Source: JACCTI01 sp038237435
GTDB lineage: Bacteria; Verrucomicrobiota; Verrucomicrobiia; Chthoniobacterales; UBA10450
Direction of reading: 5' to 3'
Length of the DNA stretch: 64,000 bases
Assembly (NCBI GenBank): GCA_038237435.1
Contig: JBBRYT010000001.1
Coordinates: 62,001-126,000, forward strand
Positions 43,672 to 52,712 of the stretch are shown piece after piece (positions within the stretch are counted from its first letter, which is position 1; every line of letters starts with the position of its first letter). Below the pieces are notes generated by a model. It was not told where the DNA came from and made no database searches. It saw nothing but the letters and a program-made list of their open reading frames with translations. The translations under genes were made by a program, and so were the position numbers.

Positions 43672-44237
43672 GTCACGGCGCCGCGGGACCGCAGCACTCG
43701 ACACGGATTACCCGCGGCAAAGCAGTCGTTAGGCAAATCCTTTGTTACCACCGAACAAGCGCCGACCACAGTGCGCGCCCCGACGGTAATGCCGGGCATG
43801 ACAAAAACCCGCGCGCCAAGGAACGCGTCCTCGCCAATCGTGATCTTGCCCGTGAGCAGCGGAATCCCGGGCTTGGCAAAATCGTGCGTGCCCGTGCTAA
43901 GAAATGCTTCCTGCGCGATGGTGGCGCGCGGCCCAATTTCAATTTCGCCTAACGAGTAAACATTCGTCCGATCACCGAGGCAGGCGCGGTCATGCAACGT
44001 TAGATGCCAGGGAATTTCAATGCGCGCGCGTTGATGGACAAACGGTGTTCCGTCAATCTTTGCGCCGAAAACGCGCAGCCAAAATAGACGCCAAGGATTG
44101 GCCGGCTTGGGCGTCCAACGGCAAAAAATATTCCAGGAGAATTCCCACAAGATACGCACGGCGCGATCGCTCTTGCCCCACGGCGAACCGTAGAGTTCCT
44201 GCGCTTCATTGACCGCCTGTAAGTTTTCCGAAGCCAT
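43668..44237 (-). CDS. WcaF-like acetyltransferase (left-handed beta helix)
   Basis: A 189-residue protein. The N-terminal WGKSDRAVRILWEFSWNIFC and NPWRLFWLRVFGAKI match WcaF-type colanic-acid acetyltransferases; hexapeptide repeats follow (IGPRATIAQEAFLSTGTHDF, IGEDAFLGARVFVMPGITVG). It is inferred to O-acetylate the polysaccharide. An exact 11-mer (43947) encodes SLG. Confidence 0.9.
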   Translation of the reverse strand: MASENLQAVNEAQELYGSPWGKSDRAVRILWEFSWNIFCRWTPKPANPWRLFWLRVFGAKIDGTPFVHQRARIEIPWHLTLHDRACLGDRTNVYSLGEIEIGPRATIAQEAFLSTGTHDFAKPGIPLLTGKITIGEDAFLGARVFVMPGITVGARTVVGACSVVTKDLPNDCFAAGNPCRVLRSRGAVT

Positions 44238-44243
44238 TTCTGC

Positions 44244-44951
44244 TCAGCGCGAGGCGGGCAACAACGGCGCGAGCGCGCGGGAAAATTGCGTGTATCCGAC
44301 GGCATTTAAATGCACACCGTCCTCACTGTATTCGGGCGCAAGACAACCGCGTGGTGAAAGACTCGGCCCCAGGTCGAGCCATTCCATCCCGGTGGAAGCG
44401 GCCAGTTGCGACAGTTCTCGATTGCATTCCATAATCACCTGATTGAGCCGCGTTCGTTCTTGGTTCACGAGAATAATTGAAGTCAGAATGACACGCGCTT
44501 TCTTCTCCTTCAGCAGATACTGCGCGAGCTCGCGATAACCTGCCACCACCACCGACGCGTGCGCGCCTTTGTCCAAATCGTTGACACCGGCCTGGATGAC
44601 ACAAACCGGTTCATCATCCGGCACGGACGATCGCATGCGACGCAAAATCCCCGGCAACGTGTCGCCGGCGATGCCGCGATTCGAGATGTCAGAACGTCCG
44701 AGCAGTTCCGCCCAATCGCCCCACTCGATGCGTGAATCACCGAGGAAAACTAGGTTTTTTGTGTGGCCCATCGCTGTATAATTCGCACTTTTTTCTGCAT
44801 AGCGCGCGAGATCAACCGGCTCCTCATTTGCCTCCGCAAAGCCCGGCTTGTCGCGCACGCGCGAGACTAACGAATGCATCGCCGGATATTCCATCAGGCC
44901 CAGACCTAAAACAACAAGCGCCGCCACGAGCAGCACGCTCTTTCGTTTCAA
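44244..44951 (-). CDS. SGNH/GDSL hydrolase, membrane-anchored or exported
   Basis: A 235-residue protein with an N-terminal hydrophobic segment (SVLLVAALVVLGLGLMEYPA). SGNH blocks: LVFLGDSRIEWG (nucleophile Ser), GIAGDTL, QAGVNDLDKG and DGVHLNAVGY (Asp/His). It is likely a periplasmic esterase, acting for example on acetyl groups of the polysaccharide. It lies 6 bp upstream of the acetyltransferase gene. Confidence 0.87.
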   Translation of the reverse strand: MKRKSVLLVAALVVLGLGLMEYPAMHSLVSRVRDKPGFAEANEEPVDLARYAEKSANYTAMGHTKNLVFLGDSRIEWGDWAELLGRSDISNRGIAGDTLPGILRRMRSSVPDDEPVCVIQAGVNDLDKGAHASVVVAGYRELAQYLLKEKKARVILTSIILVNQERTRLNQVIMECNRELSQLAASTGMEWLDLGPSLSPRGCLAPEYSEDGVHLNAVGYTQFSRALAPLLPASR

Positions 44952-46087
44952 AGTTTTTGAGCTGCGGAATTTTTCGCGCGGATCAGCTGCCGAAAATCTT
45001 CCAGATATTCCTGCGCAATTTTCTCGGAGGAAAATTCGGCCCGCGCTTTTTCAAACGAGCGGCGGCCCATCTCGGGAATCAGGTGCTGATTTTGCGCGAA
45101 AAATTGAATCGCCTCGCGCCATCCATTTACGTCACCGGCTTTGGCGATGTAGCCGTTGCGGCCGTGCTCGACCATCTCGCGCATCGGACCGAAATCCGAC
45201 ACGAGCAGCGCCTTCGCATTGGCCATCGCTTCGAGCGCGGCCATGCTGAATGTCTCGCCAGAAAGCGATGGCAGACAGAAAACCGCCGCCTGTTCGATCT
45301 GCGCAAACAATTTTCCCCGATCGAAAATGGCAGGCTCCAAGGAGACCTGCGGATTTTGCCTAACGAGTGCTTGCATCTCCGCCAGGAAATTCACTTCGGC
45401 GCCTTCATCCGCGCCTTGCGGTCCGATCGTACGCAATCGCATCGCGGGGTATTTCGGCGCGACTTCCAGGAACCCGCGGATCAATGATTCCAAACCTTTG
45501 TCGCGGGCGAAGCGGCCGAGATAAAGAAAAGTCAGCGGCTCGTTCAGCGAGGTCGCCGGCATTTGCTCGGGCAGATCGATGCAGTTGTGGATCGCCTTCA
45601 GTTTCGGAGCGGCGCGCGCCGAAATTTTAATCGCCTGCTCAATGACCGCATGGCTACCGCCGTAAATGCGATCCAGGTTAGTGTGCAAATTCAGAATCCA
45701 TTTCGGCGTCCGGTGAATGGTATGCGTGCACACACCAAGATGCGGTTTGTATCGAAGAAGAAACGAAAAGGGCGTGTGAAACGAAGTCACATCGGCCGGT
45801 TTGAGCAGTGGAAGAACGCGCGCGCTGTAGGGCAGTGCCTGCAAATTGTCACGCCAGACGTTCGGATGAACCGGCAAACCCGGACGCCGAAAATGTTCGA
45901 TGCCTAACGAGTCGATCTCACGCTCGGGCAAACCCGGCGCGGAAGGCGAGTAGGCCACCACTTTATTGGTGCGGGCGAATTGTTTCGCCAGCATCCAGAC
46001 AAGATTATTCACCCCGCCGCCACGCACGGGCGGAAATGGAACCTGGTGACCGAGGACGAGATTGATGCGGAGCGGCGATTCTTCCAT
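44948..46087 (-). CDS. glycosyltransferase family 4
   Basis: A 379-residue GT-B enzyme. It has an N-terminal GGGVNNLVWMLAKQFA loop, donor half starting FLYLGRFARDKGLESLI, and the E-x7-E motif GETFSMAALEAMANAK. The ATG is contributed by an 11-mer variant whose TAA ends the upstream gene. Two exact copies (45358, 45902) lie inside. It overlaps the downstream SGNH gene by 4 bp. Confidence 0.9.
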   Translation of the reverse strand: MEESPLRINLVLGHQVPFPPVRGGGVNNLVWMLAKQFARTNKVVAYSPSAPGLPEREIDSLGIEHFRRPGLPVHPNVWRDNLQALPYSARVLPLLKPADVTSFHTPFSFLLRYKPHLGVCTHTIHRTPKWILNLHTNLDRIYGGSHAVIEQAIKISARAAPKLKAIHNCIDLPEQMPATSLNEPLTFLYLGRFARDKGLESLIRGFLEVAPKYPAMRLRTIGPQGADEGAEVNFLAEMQALVRQNPQVSLEPAIFDRGKLFAQIEQAAVFCLPSLSGETFSMAALEAMANAKALLVSDFGPMREMVEHGRNGYIAKAGDVNGWREAIQFFAQNQHLIPEMGRRSFEKARAEFSSEKIAQEYLEDFRQLIRAKNSAAQKL

Positions 46088-46096
46088 TCGTTAGGC
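46086..46096 (-). repeat. 11-mer variant forming a stop-start junction
   Basis: Read on the coding strand the sequence is GCC TAA CGA ATG. TAA ends the upstream glycosyltransferase (46091-47263) and ATG starts the downstream one (44948-46087). The variant differs from the consensus only in having A for G at position 10. No Shine-Dalgarno precedes the ATG. Confidence 0.9.
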
Positions 46097-47263
46097 AAGA
46101 ATCTTGAGCAACAACTCTGCCGCGTGATCGATTTCGAAGCGTTTCCGAAAACATTCGCCCGCTTTTTGACGCATGGCGGTGCGTTCGTCGTCGGAAGTTG
46201 CGAACCAGCGCCTAACGAGTCGTTCCGTGCCCGCCGCATCGTCGTCTTCCACGAAGCCGGCGCCATCCTCCAGGACTTCGCGCCAAATGTTGACGCGATT
46301 GGAAATCAAGACCGGCAAGTTGCAGGCAAGCGCTTCCGCAACCGCCAGCGCAAAATTTTCCTGGTGCGACGGCAAAGCGAAAACTTCGGCGGCGCGGAAA
46401 GCCGACCACTTGAGCGAACCTTCCAGCATGCCGGTAAAGAGAACATTCTTGCCAGCGCGGCGTTGCAACTCCCCATTCCATTGGTCGGGTCCGGCCATGA
46501 CCAACGTGGACTCGTTAGGCGCGAACTTGGTGAAAGCGTCGATCAACAAATCGCAACCTTTCTTGACGTGCAGGCGACCGAGAAAAAGGACGATACGCTT
46601 GCCCCGCAATTCCGGGAAACGTGTGAGGAATCCGTCCGCGGACGACTCCGGCGGCACCTCGACACCGAGCGGCGAGATTTCTTCGCGACAGCGATAAAGC
46701 CAAAACGATTGACGTGCCTGGCGTCGCTCCTCTTCCGAAGTGAAAATGACCACGCGGGCGTCGCGCAAGACGCGATACTCCCCCCACGGCCAGTAAAGCC
46801 ACTTCTTCAAATGCTTCAGCGGATAAGTGCGCTTGAACCACGGATCGAGCATGCCGTGCGGGAAAACGAGATAAGGAATGTCGCCGCCTGCGAAACGACG
46901 CCAGGCCGCGAAGCTGTGATATTGCCAGAGACCATTCACGATCACGCGAGCGAAGCGACTGCCATTGGCGCGCAGCCACGGTAGAAGCTTCGAGGAATAG
47001 CCGTAACCGCTCCGACCTTCGCCCAACGCATGGACGGGAATTTCGGAGAACACCGAACAACCAACATCGAACATCGAATATCGAAGTGGACTCTGCGTTC
47101 GATGTTCAGTGTTCGAAGTTTGGTGTTCGATGTTTTCTTCACTGAGGGTTGCGATCTCCACTTCGTGTCCGCGCCTAACGAGTGCTTCGCTCATCAGCAG
47201 AACGGCGCGCGCCACGCCTCCGGTGCGCGGATCGAGATTTTGCACCAGCTGGAGAATCTTCAC
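46091..47263 (-). CDS. glycosyltransferase family 4 with repeat-derived in-frame insert
   Basis: A 390-residue GT-B enzyme with GTG start (47263), preceded by TAG-CGA. It opens MKILQLVQNLDPRTGGVARA, the donor half starts IVLFLGRLHVKKGCDLLIDA, and E-x7-E is NFALAVAEALACNLP. Residues ~44-74 (rich in Asn, Glu, His, Thr) are encoded by a GAACATCGAA-type repeat (47049-47134), replacing the loop normally found before VHALGEGRSGYGYS. Copies at 46210, 46510 and 47173 encode LVR, PNE and LVR. Confidence 0.88.
   Translation of the reverse strand: MKILQLVQNLDPRTGGVARAVLLMSEALVRRGHEVEIATLSEENIEHQTSNTEHRTQSPLRYSMFDVGCSVFSEIPVHALGEGRSGYGYSSKLLPWLRANGSRFARVIVNGLWQYHSFAAWRRFAGGDIPYLVFPHGMLDPWFKRTYPLKHLKKWLYWPWGEYRVLRDARVVIFTSEEERRQARQSFWLYRCREEISPLGVEVPPESSADGFLTRFPELRGKRIVLFLGRLHVKKGCDLLIDAFTKFAPNESTLVMAGPDQWNGELQRRAGKNVLFTGMLEGSLKWSAFRAAEVFALPSHQENFALAVAEALACNLPVLISNRVNIWREVLEDGAGFVEDDDAAGTERLVRRWFATSDDERTAMRQKAGECFRKRFEIDHAAELLLKILA
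47049..47134. repeat. GAACATCGAA-type imperfect inverted repeat inside a glycosyltransferase gene
   Basis: A run of ~10-bp words of the type AACATCGAA/TTCGATGTT: left half CCAACATCGAACATCGAATA, right half TTCGATGTTCAGTGTTCGAA plus more of the same. The two halves are partly reverse complements. It adds about 30 codons in frame with no stop. I recall similar strings as dispersed repeats in environmental bacterial genomes, but that was not checked. Confidence 0.75.
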
Positions 47264-47266
47264 TCG

Positions 47267-47932
47267 CTAGACTACGAAACCCGTCGTGCGCGTGAAGTAG
47301 GCGTAATCCGCAGGCAGCGTTTGCAAAGGTCGCGCGGGCACGCCCCCGTACAATTGATGCGTTTCGCTAAAAGCTTTGTTCACCAGCGATTTTGCGCCGA
47401 CCACCGAATAATCCGGGACCGCGCTGCCGCCGAGCAACACACTGTTCGTTCCGATGAAGCAATAATCGCCGATGGAGATCGGCGCAGATGTTTGCCGATT
47501 CACCTGCAGATTGATCGTGTGCGTGAGCATCTGCGATTGGAATCCGGCAAAGGTGGTGAACTTCCCGATGATGATGCGGTTGGTGCAATCGATCAGGTGC
47601 CGATGCGTGATTGCAGAATGCGCGCCGACAATCAGTTCCGGGCGGCGATCGGTTTCATCCGCGAAATGCGGCGACGGGCCGAGCGGAAAACCGGTGATCC
47701 AATTTCCCCGGCCGATAATCACGTGTTCGCCGAGTTGAAGCAGGGCGATGTTCTTGCACAAGGTGAGATGGCCAATGCTGGAATTGGCTTCCATGACCAG
47801 CCGTTCTGGAAAAATCCAGGCGAACCCGATTCGAGCAGTCGGATGAATGCTGAAACCAAACTGCTTCTCGAGAAACGAGCGACGCATGCTCCATGGCAGC
47901 AAAAGACTGAGAAGTCCGATAAGGTTTTTCAC
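47267..47932 (-). CDS. acyltransferase, left-handed beta-helix (hexapeptide) family
   Basis: A 221-residue protein. Hexapeptide-type turns run through most of the protein (IHPTARIGFAWIF, IIGRGNWITG, IIIGKFTTFAGF, ISIGDYCFIGTNSVLLGG, YSVVGAKSLV) and the usual GGVPARPL end appears. It is likely an O-acetyltransferase for the polysaccharide. It overlaps the upstream gene by 4 bp. Confidence 0.86.
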   Translation of the reverse strand: MKNLIGLLSLLLPWSMRRSFLEKQFGFSIHPTARIGFAWIFPERLVMEANSSIGHLTLCKNIALLQLGEHVIIGRGNWITGFPLGPSPHFADETDRRPELIVGAHSAITHRHLIDCTNRIIIGKFTTFAGFQSQMLTHTINLQVNRQTSAPISIGDYCFIGTNSVLLGGSAVPDYSVVGAKSLVNKAFSETHQLYGGVPARPLQTLPADYAYFTRTTGFVV

Positions 47933-49047
47933 AGCTGCGGCGCCAGCGCGCGGTAAACTTCAACGTATTGCGCGATCATTTCCTCCGGAGCGAATCGAAG
48001 GGAGGCTTGCAAACTTTTCTCGCTCCAACGCGCACGTTCGGAACCATTCGTTAGGCGAATGATGTCGCGCGCAAAACCTTCTTCGTCGTTCACGGGATGA
48101 AGTAAGCCCGCCTCTCCGGCCGCTTCTGACATTGGCGGATGATCGCTGCAAATAACCGGGCATCCGCAGGCTTGCGCTTCTGCGATCGGCCAACCGAATC
48201 CCTCATAACGCGATGGGAAAAGGAGGGCGGTCGCGAGAGAATAAAGCGCTTCGAGCACGGAACTGTCCGGGCAAACAATTTCCACCACGCGATCGGAAAT
48301 GCCGAGTTTTTCCCCTAACGAGTGCATTTCTGCGGTCATTGGATCGCCCGCGAAAACCAGTTGTCCGTTCCATTGATCTTTCGTGTGGGCAAAAATGCGC
48401 AAGACGCCCTCGCGATTTTTTCGTTTCAAAGCGGAACCGACATGAAGAACGAAAGGTCGCGCGAGATTCAGCTGCGAAAAAGATGAAAGGCGTTTCCGCG
48501 CCGCCTCTTTCGGCAATTCCCGAAACGGATAATTCAACCCGAGCGGGACGACGCTGGTTTGAGGACGCGGTGCATCAAGCAATCGCGCCGCATCATCGCA
48601 AGTCGCTTTTGAAACGCAGACGAGCGCATTGGCTTTTTGTAAGCTATGCAAAATCCAGCGCTGCAAGATTTTTCCGGTGGTCGACGCAGGGCAATCTGTT
48701 TCTTCATCGAGTGCGCCACGGACGGCGAGCAGATCATGACAGGTGACCAACACCGGCAGGGGCTTGGCATTGTCGGTGTAAACGGCATTCGAATGATCAA
48801 GGATATGGACGAGCGATGGCCTAACGAGTGCTAGATGTTTTTTTAGCTGACGCGGGAAGACAAGATATTTATCGAGGTAAGCCAGCCACTTTGTCACCGC
48901 TCCCAATCGAAGCTTTCCGAAAAACGGTTTTGGCCTAACGAGTTCTGCTTCCAAACCGGCGGCCCTTAATCCCTCAAGCATCATCCTATTGAAACGCAGC
49001 ATGCTTTGCTGCCGATCGGGCGCGTAGTTACCGATCAACAGAACCAT
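47929..49047 (-). CDS. glycosyltransferase family 4 (mannosyltransferase-like)
   Basis: The start is placed at MVLLIGNYAPDRQQSMLRFN (49047), overlapping the upstream gene by 20 bp; an upstream Met at 49089 would overlap more. The 372 residues contain FVLHVGSALKRKNREGVLRI at the start of the donor half and the E-x7-E motif EGFGWPIAEAQACGCP. Three 11-mer copies (48313 imperfect, 48819 and 48933 exact) and a variant at 48046 lie within. Confidence 0.9.
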   Translation of the reverse strand: MVLLIGNYAPDRQQSMLRFNRMMLEGLRAAGLEAELVRPKPFFGKLRLGAVTKWLAYLDKYLVFPRQLKKHLALVRPSLVHILDHSNAVYTDNAKPLPVLVTCHDLLAVRGALDEETDCPASTTGKILQRWILHSLQKANALVCVSKATCDDAARLLDAPRPQTSVVPLGLNYPFRELPKEAARKRLSSFSQLNLARPFVLHVGSALKRKNREGVLRIFAHTKDQWNGQLVFAGDPMTAEMHSLGEKLGISDRVVEIVCPDSSVLEALYSLATALLFPSRYEGFGWPIAEAQACGCPVICSDHPPMSEAAGEAGLLHPVNDEEGFARDIIRLTNGSERARWSEKSLQASLRFAPEEMIAQYVEVYRALAPQL

Positions 49048-50455
49048 TGGTGTGATCGGACGGAGCCGGTCCGTGCAAACGCTCGGCATACGGTGATCGT
49101 CGCGTTCTCGAGGGGCGCGTGGCCAGCGACGGCACAGCGGCCGGCGGCTCGGAAATTTCCTCAGCCTTGCGCGCGGCCAGGGTCAGCCCGGTGATAAAGA
49201 CGGCGAAGCCAAGCACGGTCGGTTGTCCAAATTGACCATTCGTTAAGGCAAGAAAACAGGAGGCGAAGAGAAGAATCGGCAGGACGTGGCCGACCCTGAC
49301 GGAACGCAGGCAAAGCAGCGCGACGTATATCATCAAAGCCAAACGCCAAAGAACATAAGCGAGCCCGAGGACGGGGCCGCTCTCGAGAAAGATGCGTGAC
49401 CATTCGCCTTCCGAAAGCAGGAACATGCTGCGGCCGGTAATGAATTTTGCGCCGGCATTCGTCCCGATACCGAGCCCGTACCCGAGAAACGGCGCCTTCG
49501 TCAAAACATAAAGCCCTTCTTCGAAATCGCCGAAGACGCGTTCAATCAAACCGGCACTGATCGATTTCTCGGTTGCCTCCGCCACTTCATTGAAGCGCGT
49601 GCTCAGAACATTAAAGCCTTCTTTGAAAATCGGCGTCTTCACCAGAATAAGACCGACGATAAGCGTGACGATGAGCGTTTGTCCGAAGCGATTCACCGCG
49701 CTCGGTTGCAGGAAAAAAATGACAAGCAGCGACGCGACGACCACCGCGCATCCGCCGACGACAGACCGACTTCCGGAAACCGCGATGCCGATGACAAGCG
49801 CGCTCCCGGCGGCGAAGAGGAGCCAATTCTTGTAAACATCGCGACGGAGCGCCGCATAAACGAAAAACGAAGTCGCCATCGCACAGTAACCCGCTACGCC
49901 AACGACAAAGGAAAATGTTCCGGCGGTGCGCACTTTGCCGAGCGCCGAGGTCATCATCTCGCCTTCACCGCCGGCGTTGCGATTGAGGAACGCATCAGGC
50001 GCAGCGCGAAATTGTCCGACCAACAGCAGAGCCATTGGCACCATGATGAGGAGCGTCCACCAACCGAAGCGTTTCACATCCTCGCGACGCACGGCTTGCG
50101 CGATAACGAAAATCAGCGGCAGATGGAGGAAATTCGAACGAAACCCGAACGCGGTCACAAGCGTTACGTACATCGGCGGTAGATACGGCCAGAGATCCAC
50201 AAAACTCAGTGCGCTCGAAAGAACGGCGATCGCGCCTAACGAGTAGATCCAGAGGTTGCGCGGAAAAATGTGCGCGCGGATCGCGTAGAAGTAAATGAGG
50301 AGGACGACCGGATCGCGCACGATGAGAAGCGGATTGGAAAGCTGGGGTACAACCCATTTGCGCAAGGCACCTTCGAAAATGAGCAGCCAGAAATAGAGCC
50401 AGATGAGCTGGCGAGTTCGCCGCATCTTCCTTTCGTTAGGGCTTTCGTCTTTCAT
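49028..50455 (-). CDS. Wzy-like O-antigen/exopolysaccharide polymerase
   Basis: A 475-residue protein with about 12 transmembrane segments (first at ~17-33, last ending ~430), a large periplasmic loop (residues ~285-365, GYGLGIGTNAGAKFITG) and a hydrophilic basic tail. This topology and its place among glycosyltransferases, flippase and Wzc suit the Wzy polymerase. Sequence similarity in such proteins is weak. An 11-mer variant in its fifth to eighth codons encodes SPNE. Confidence 0.8.
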   Translation of the reverse strand: MKDESPNERKMRRTRQLIWLYFWLLIFEGALRKWVVPQLSNPLLIVRDPVVLLIYFYAIRAHIFPRNLWIYSLGAIAVLSSALSFVDLWPYLPPMYVTLVTAFGFRSNFLHLPLIFVIAQAVRREDVKRFGWWTLLIMVPMALLLVGQFRAAPDAFLNRNAGGEGEMMTSALGKVRTAGTFSFVVGVAGYCAMATSFFVYAALRRDVYKNWLLFAAGSALVIGIAVSGSRSVVGGCAVVVASLLVIFFLQPSAVNRFGQTLIVTLIVGLILVKTPIFKEGFNVLSTRFNEVAEATEKSISAGLIERVFGDFEEGLYVLTKAPFLGYGLGIGTNAGAKFITGRSMFLLSEGEWSRIFLESGPVLGLAYVLWRLALMIYVALLCLRSVRVGHVLPILLFASCFLALTNGQFGQPTVLGFAVFITGLTLAARKAEEISEPPAAVPSLATRPSRTRRSPYAERLHGPAPSDHTNGSVDR

Positions 50456-51660
50456 TTGCCGGTCAAAGTTCGGATGGCGCCCAGGACCTTCTCGCCATAG
50501 CTACGCCAAGTAAGCGTCGCCGCGAGCTTTTGCGCTGCAATACCCATGCCAGAGATGCGCTCGCGGTTGGCCACGCACCAGCTAATTTTCTCCGCGATCG
50601 CTTCTGGCGAACGGATCGGCACGAGAAATCCGGTTTCGCCTTCGTCGATCAGATCATCCGCGCCGGCATTGCGCGTCGCGATCAAGGGCAGCCCGCAAGC
50701 CATCGCCTCCTGTTGCACCAGGGCGCGGCCTTCCACAATCGAAGGCAAAACGAAAACGTCGCAGCTTTGCATGAGACGAAGCACATCGGCGTGCGGCCGG
50801 GGCGCTTCGTAAGTAAAACGCGAAAACTTCTCGCGATACCAGGCCAGCGATTGCAAAAGCGAACCCATCACGACCAACTCGATCTTGTCGGAATCGACTA
50901 GCTTCATCGCCGCAAATAAATCCGCCAGACCTTTGCGCTGCGTCATCGCGCCGGCGAATAAAACCCGTATTCGATCGGAAGTCTTTGTCTCGTTAGGCAA
51001 GGTTGGCGGCGAACCAAATGGAACGACGACGGCTCGTTTCGCTGCGCGATATTTTGCGGGTAGAGATTCCAAGACAAAGTTGCTCGGGCAAACGACCAGC
51101 TCCGCCAGTTCGAGTTCGCGAGTCTTGCGCGCCAATTTTTCCGCGGAATCACGCGTCCCACCCAAGGTTGGTTCCCATTCCGGATAACGTCCCGCTTCTT
51201 CCTGCAGCAGATGTTGCGCAGTTTCCCAATAGGCGATGGGCAGGTCGTAAACCCGACGCACGTGGAGATCATCAGCCGCTTCAAAAATTCGCAGCGCACA
51301 ATCCTCGTAGGCATAGACGGCCATGATCTCATCCTGCACTTTGTGCGAATTGAGATGACTCGCGGCCTTTTCATCCAGGCTTTGCCAGACGCGATCTATA
51401 CTCGCCCAACCGCGTTCGTGTCGAATGAGACTGCGCAGACCAAGCGCAGCGGAAAGAAGTCGAACGATTTCGCGGACCGGATGGGTTTGAACCTTCTCGC
51501 GCGGAAGCTCGTAACCTCGCCGGCTGAAAATTTTGCTTAACCACGACTCGTTAGGCCAACCGAGCGTCGTGACGTACTTCGCCAGCAGATTATTGCGCTG
51601 CAAAACATCGAGAACCGCGCGCACGTTCGCGTTACCGAATGGATGCGCCAGGAGAATCAT
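50452..51660 (-). CDS. glycosyltransferase family 4
   Basis: A 402-residue protein. It starts MILLAHPFGNANVRAVLDVL; donor half RVLFAGAMTQRKGLADLFAA; E-x7-E-like motif EGRALVQQEAMACGLP; then GFLVPIRSPEAIAEKI. 11-mer copies at 50988 (variant) and 51546 (exact) encode LPNETK and WPNES. It overlaps both neighbours by 4 bp. Confidence 0.88.
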   Translation of the reverse strand: MILLAHPFGNANVRAVLDVLQRNNLLAKYVTTLGWPNESWLSKIFSRRGYELPREKVQTHPVREIVRLLSAALGLRSLIRHERGWASIDRVWQSLDEKAASHLNSHKVQDEIMAVYAYEDCALRIFEAADDLHVRRVYDLPIAYWETAQHLLQEEAGRYPEWEPTLGGTRDSAEKLARKTRELELAELVVCPSNFVLESLPAKYRAAKRAVVVPFGSPPTLPNETKTSDRIRVLFAGAMTQRKGLADLFAAMKLVDSDKIELVVMGSLLQSLAWYREKFSRFTYEAPRPHADVLRLMQSCDVFVLPSIVEGRALVQQEAMACGLPLIATRNAGADDLIDEGETGFLVPIRSPEAIAEKISWCVANRERISGMGIAAQKLAATLTWRSYGEKVLGAIRTLTGK

Positions 51661-52712
51661 GCCTTGCGACTGTGCGCGATCCGTCGATACGCCGCGGCAT
51701 AGAACTCAATCGGTTCCAGTTCTGTCGCTAATTCCGCGCGCGTGCGTGCTGCGCGCTCGACGTACTCGGTCTCCGGCATCGTGGCCGCTTGTTCGAGCAG
51801 TTTCGCCAGCGCCGCAGGATCATTCGGTTCACAAATGAGTGCCTGCGCGCCGCCCGCTTCCGGCAGGCCGCCATCGCGCGTGATGATACAAGGCACACCG
51901 AGATGGCGCGCTTCCACCGCGGTGAGACCAAAATCTTCTTTCGTGTTCGGCGGCACCACGATCCAACGCGCATTTTTCATCCGCGCAGTTTTCGTTTCTT
52001 CATCGACGAAACCCAGGACGCTGATTCCAGTAATCCCGCGTTTCTGAATCGCGTATTCAATCAAGCTGCGCAGCGGACCTTCGCCCATCAAAACGAGCGG
52101 CCATTTTTGGCGATCGATCTTCGCCAGCGCATAAGCATCGACCAATGTGTCGAGGCCTTTGTTAGCAATCCAGCGCCCAATAAAAGCAAAGCCCTTCCTC
52201 TCGTTAGGCGGCGTCCACCCTTCGGGTGATTTTGATGTTGTCGGAACTTTCCGGCTTCCCTTTCGTCTTTGATGCGGCTCCCAGGTGTTCCAAACGAATT
52301 CAGAATTATACCAGCGCTCATCCGCGAGATGCGCCGCGATTCGCCAGAGGATGCGATGTAAGGTCAGCTCGCGCGTCATGTAATTATGAATCGTCATGAC
52401 GAGTGGCTTGCGAAAAAATTTCGCGAAAAACGCGACATCCGGCGGCGCGTTTTGCAGATGCACCACGTCGGCCCAGCGAATTCCTTCGATCAAGTCACGA
52501 TCCAACCCGCGTTCTGCCCAGATCACATCTATTCCACGCAACATTGCCTTCAGATCCGGCTGCAATGCGAAACCCTGCACGCGCTTCAAACAAATGCGCA
52601 CTTCCATGTCCGGCTCGCGTCGCACCGCCGCGGCGACGGCGAGCACAAAGGCATCGATGCCGCCGTAGCCGCCCTGGCAAGGGCTAACGATGAGCACTTT
52701 CGTTTTGGTCAC
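51657..52712 (-). CDS. glycosyltransferase family 4
   Basis: The start GTG (52712) forms a GTGA overlap with the stop of the upstream gene and begins VTKTKVLIVSPCQGGYGGID; the longer frame is an overprint. The 351 residues contain FAFIGRWIANKGLDTLVDAY opening the donor half and the E-x7-E region EDFGLTAVEARHLGVP. An 11-mer variant (52199) encodes PPNER. Confidence 0.87.
   Translation of the reverse strand: MTKTKVLIVSPCQGGYGGIDAFVLAVAAAVRREPDMEVRICLKRVQGFALQPDLKAMLRGIDVIWAERGLDRDLIEGIRWADVVHLQNAPPDVAFFAKFFRKPLVMTIHNYMTRELTLHRILWRIAAHLADERWYNSEFVWNTWEPHQRRKGSRKVPTTSKSPEGWTPPNERKGFAFIGRWIANKGLDTLVDAYALAKIDRQKWPLVLMGEGPLRSLIEYAIQKRGITGISVLGFVDEETKTARMKNARWIVVPPNTKEDFGLTAVEARHLGVPCIITRDGGLPEAGGAQALICEPNDPAALAKLLEQAATMPETEYVERAARTRAELATELEPIEFYAAAYRRIAHSRKA

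Noticed and set aside
45980..46984. Long plus-strand open frame (334 codons) opposite two glycosyltransferases
   Set aside because: It spans the junction of two real minus-strand genes and encodes nothing recognisable.
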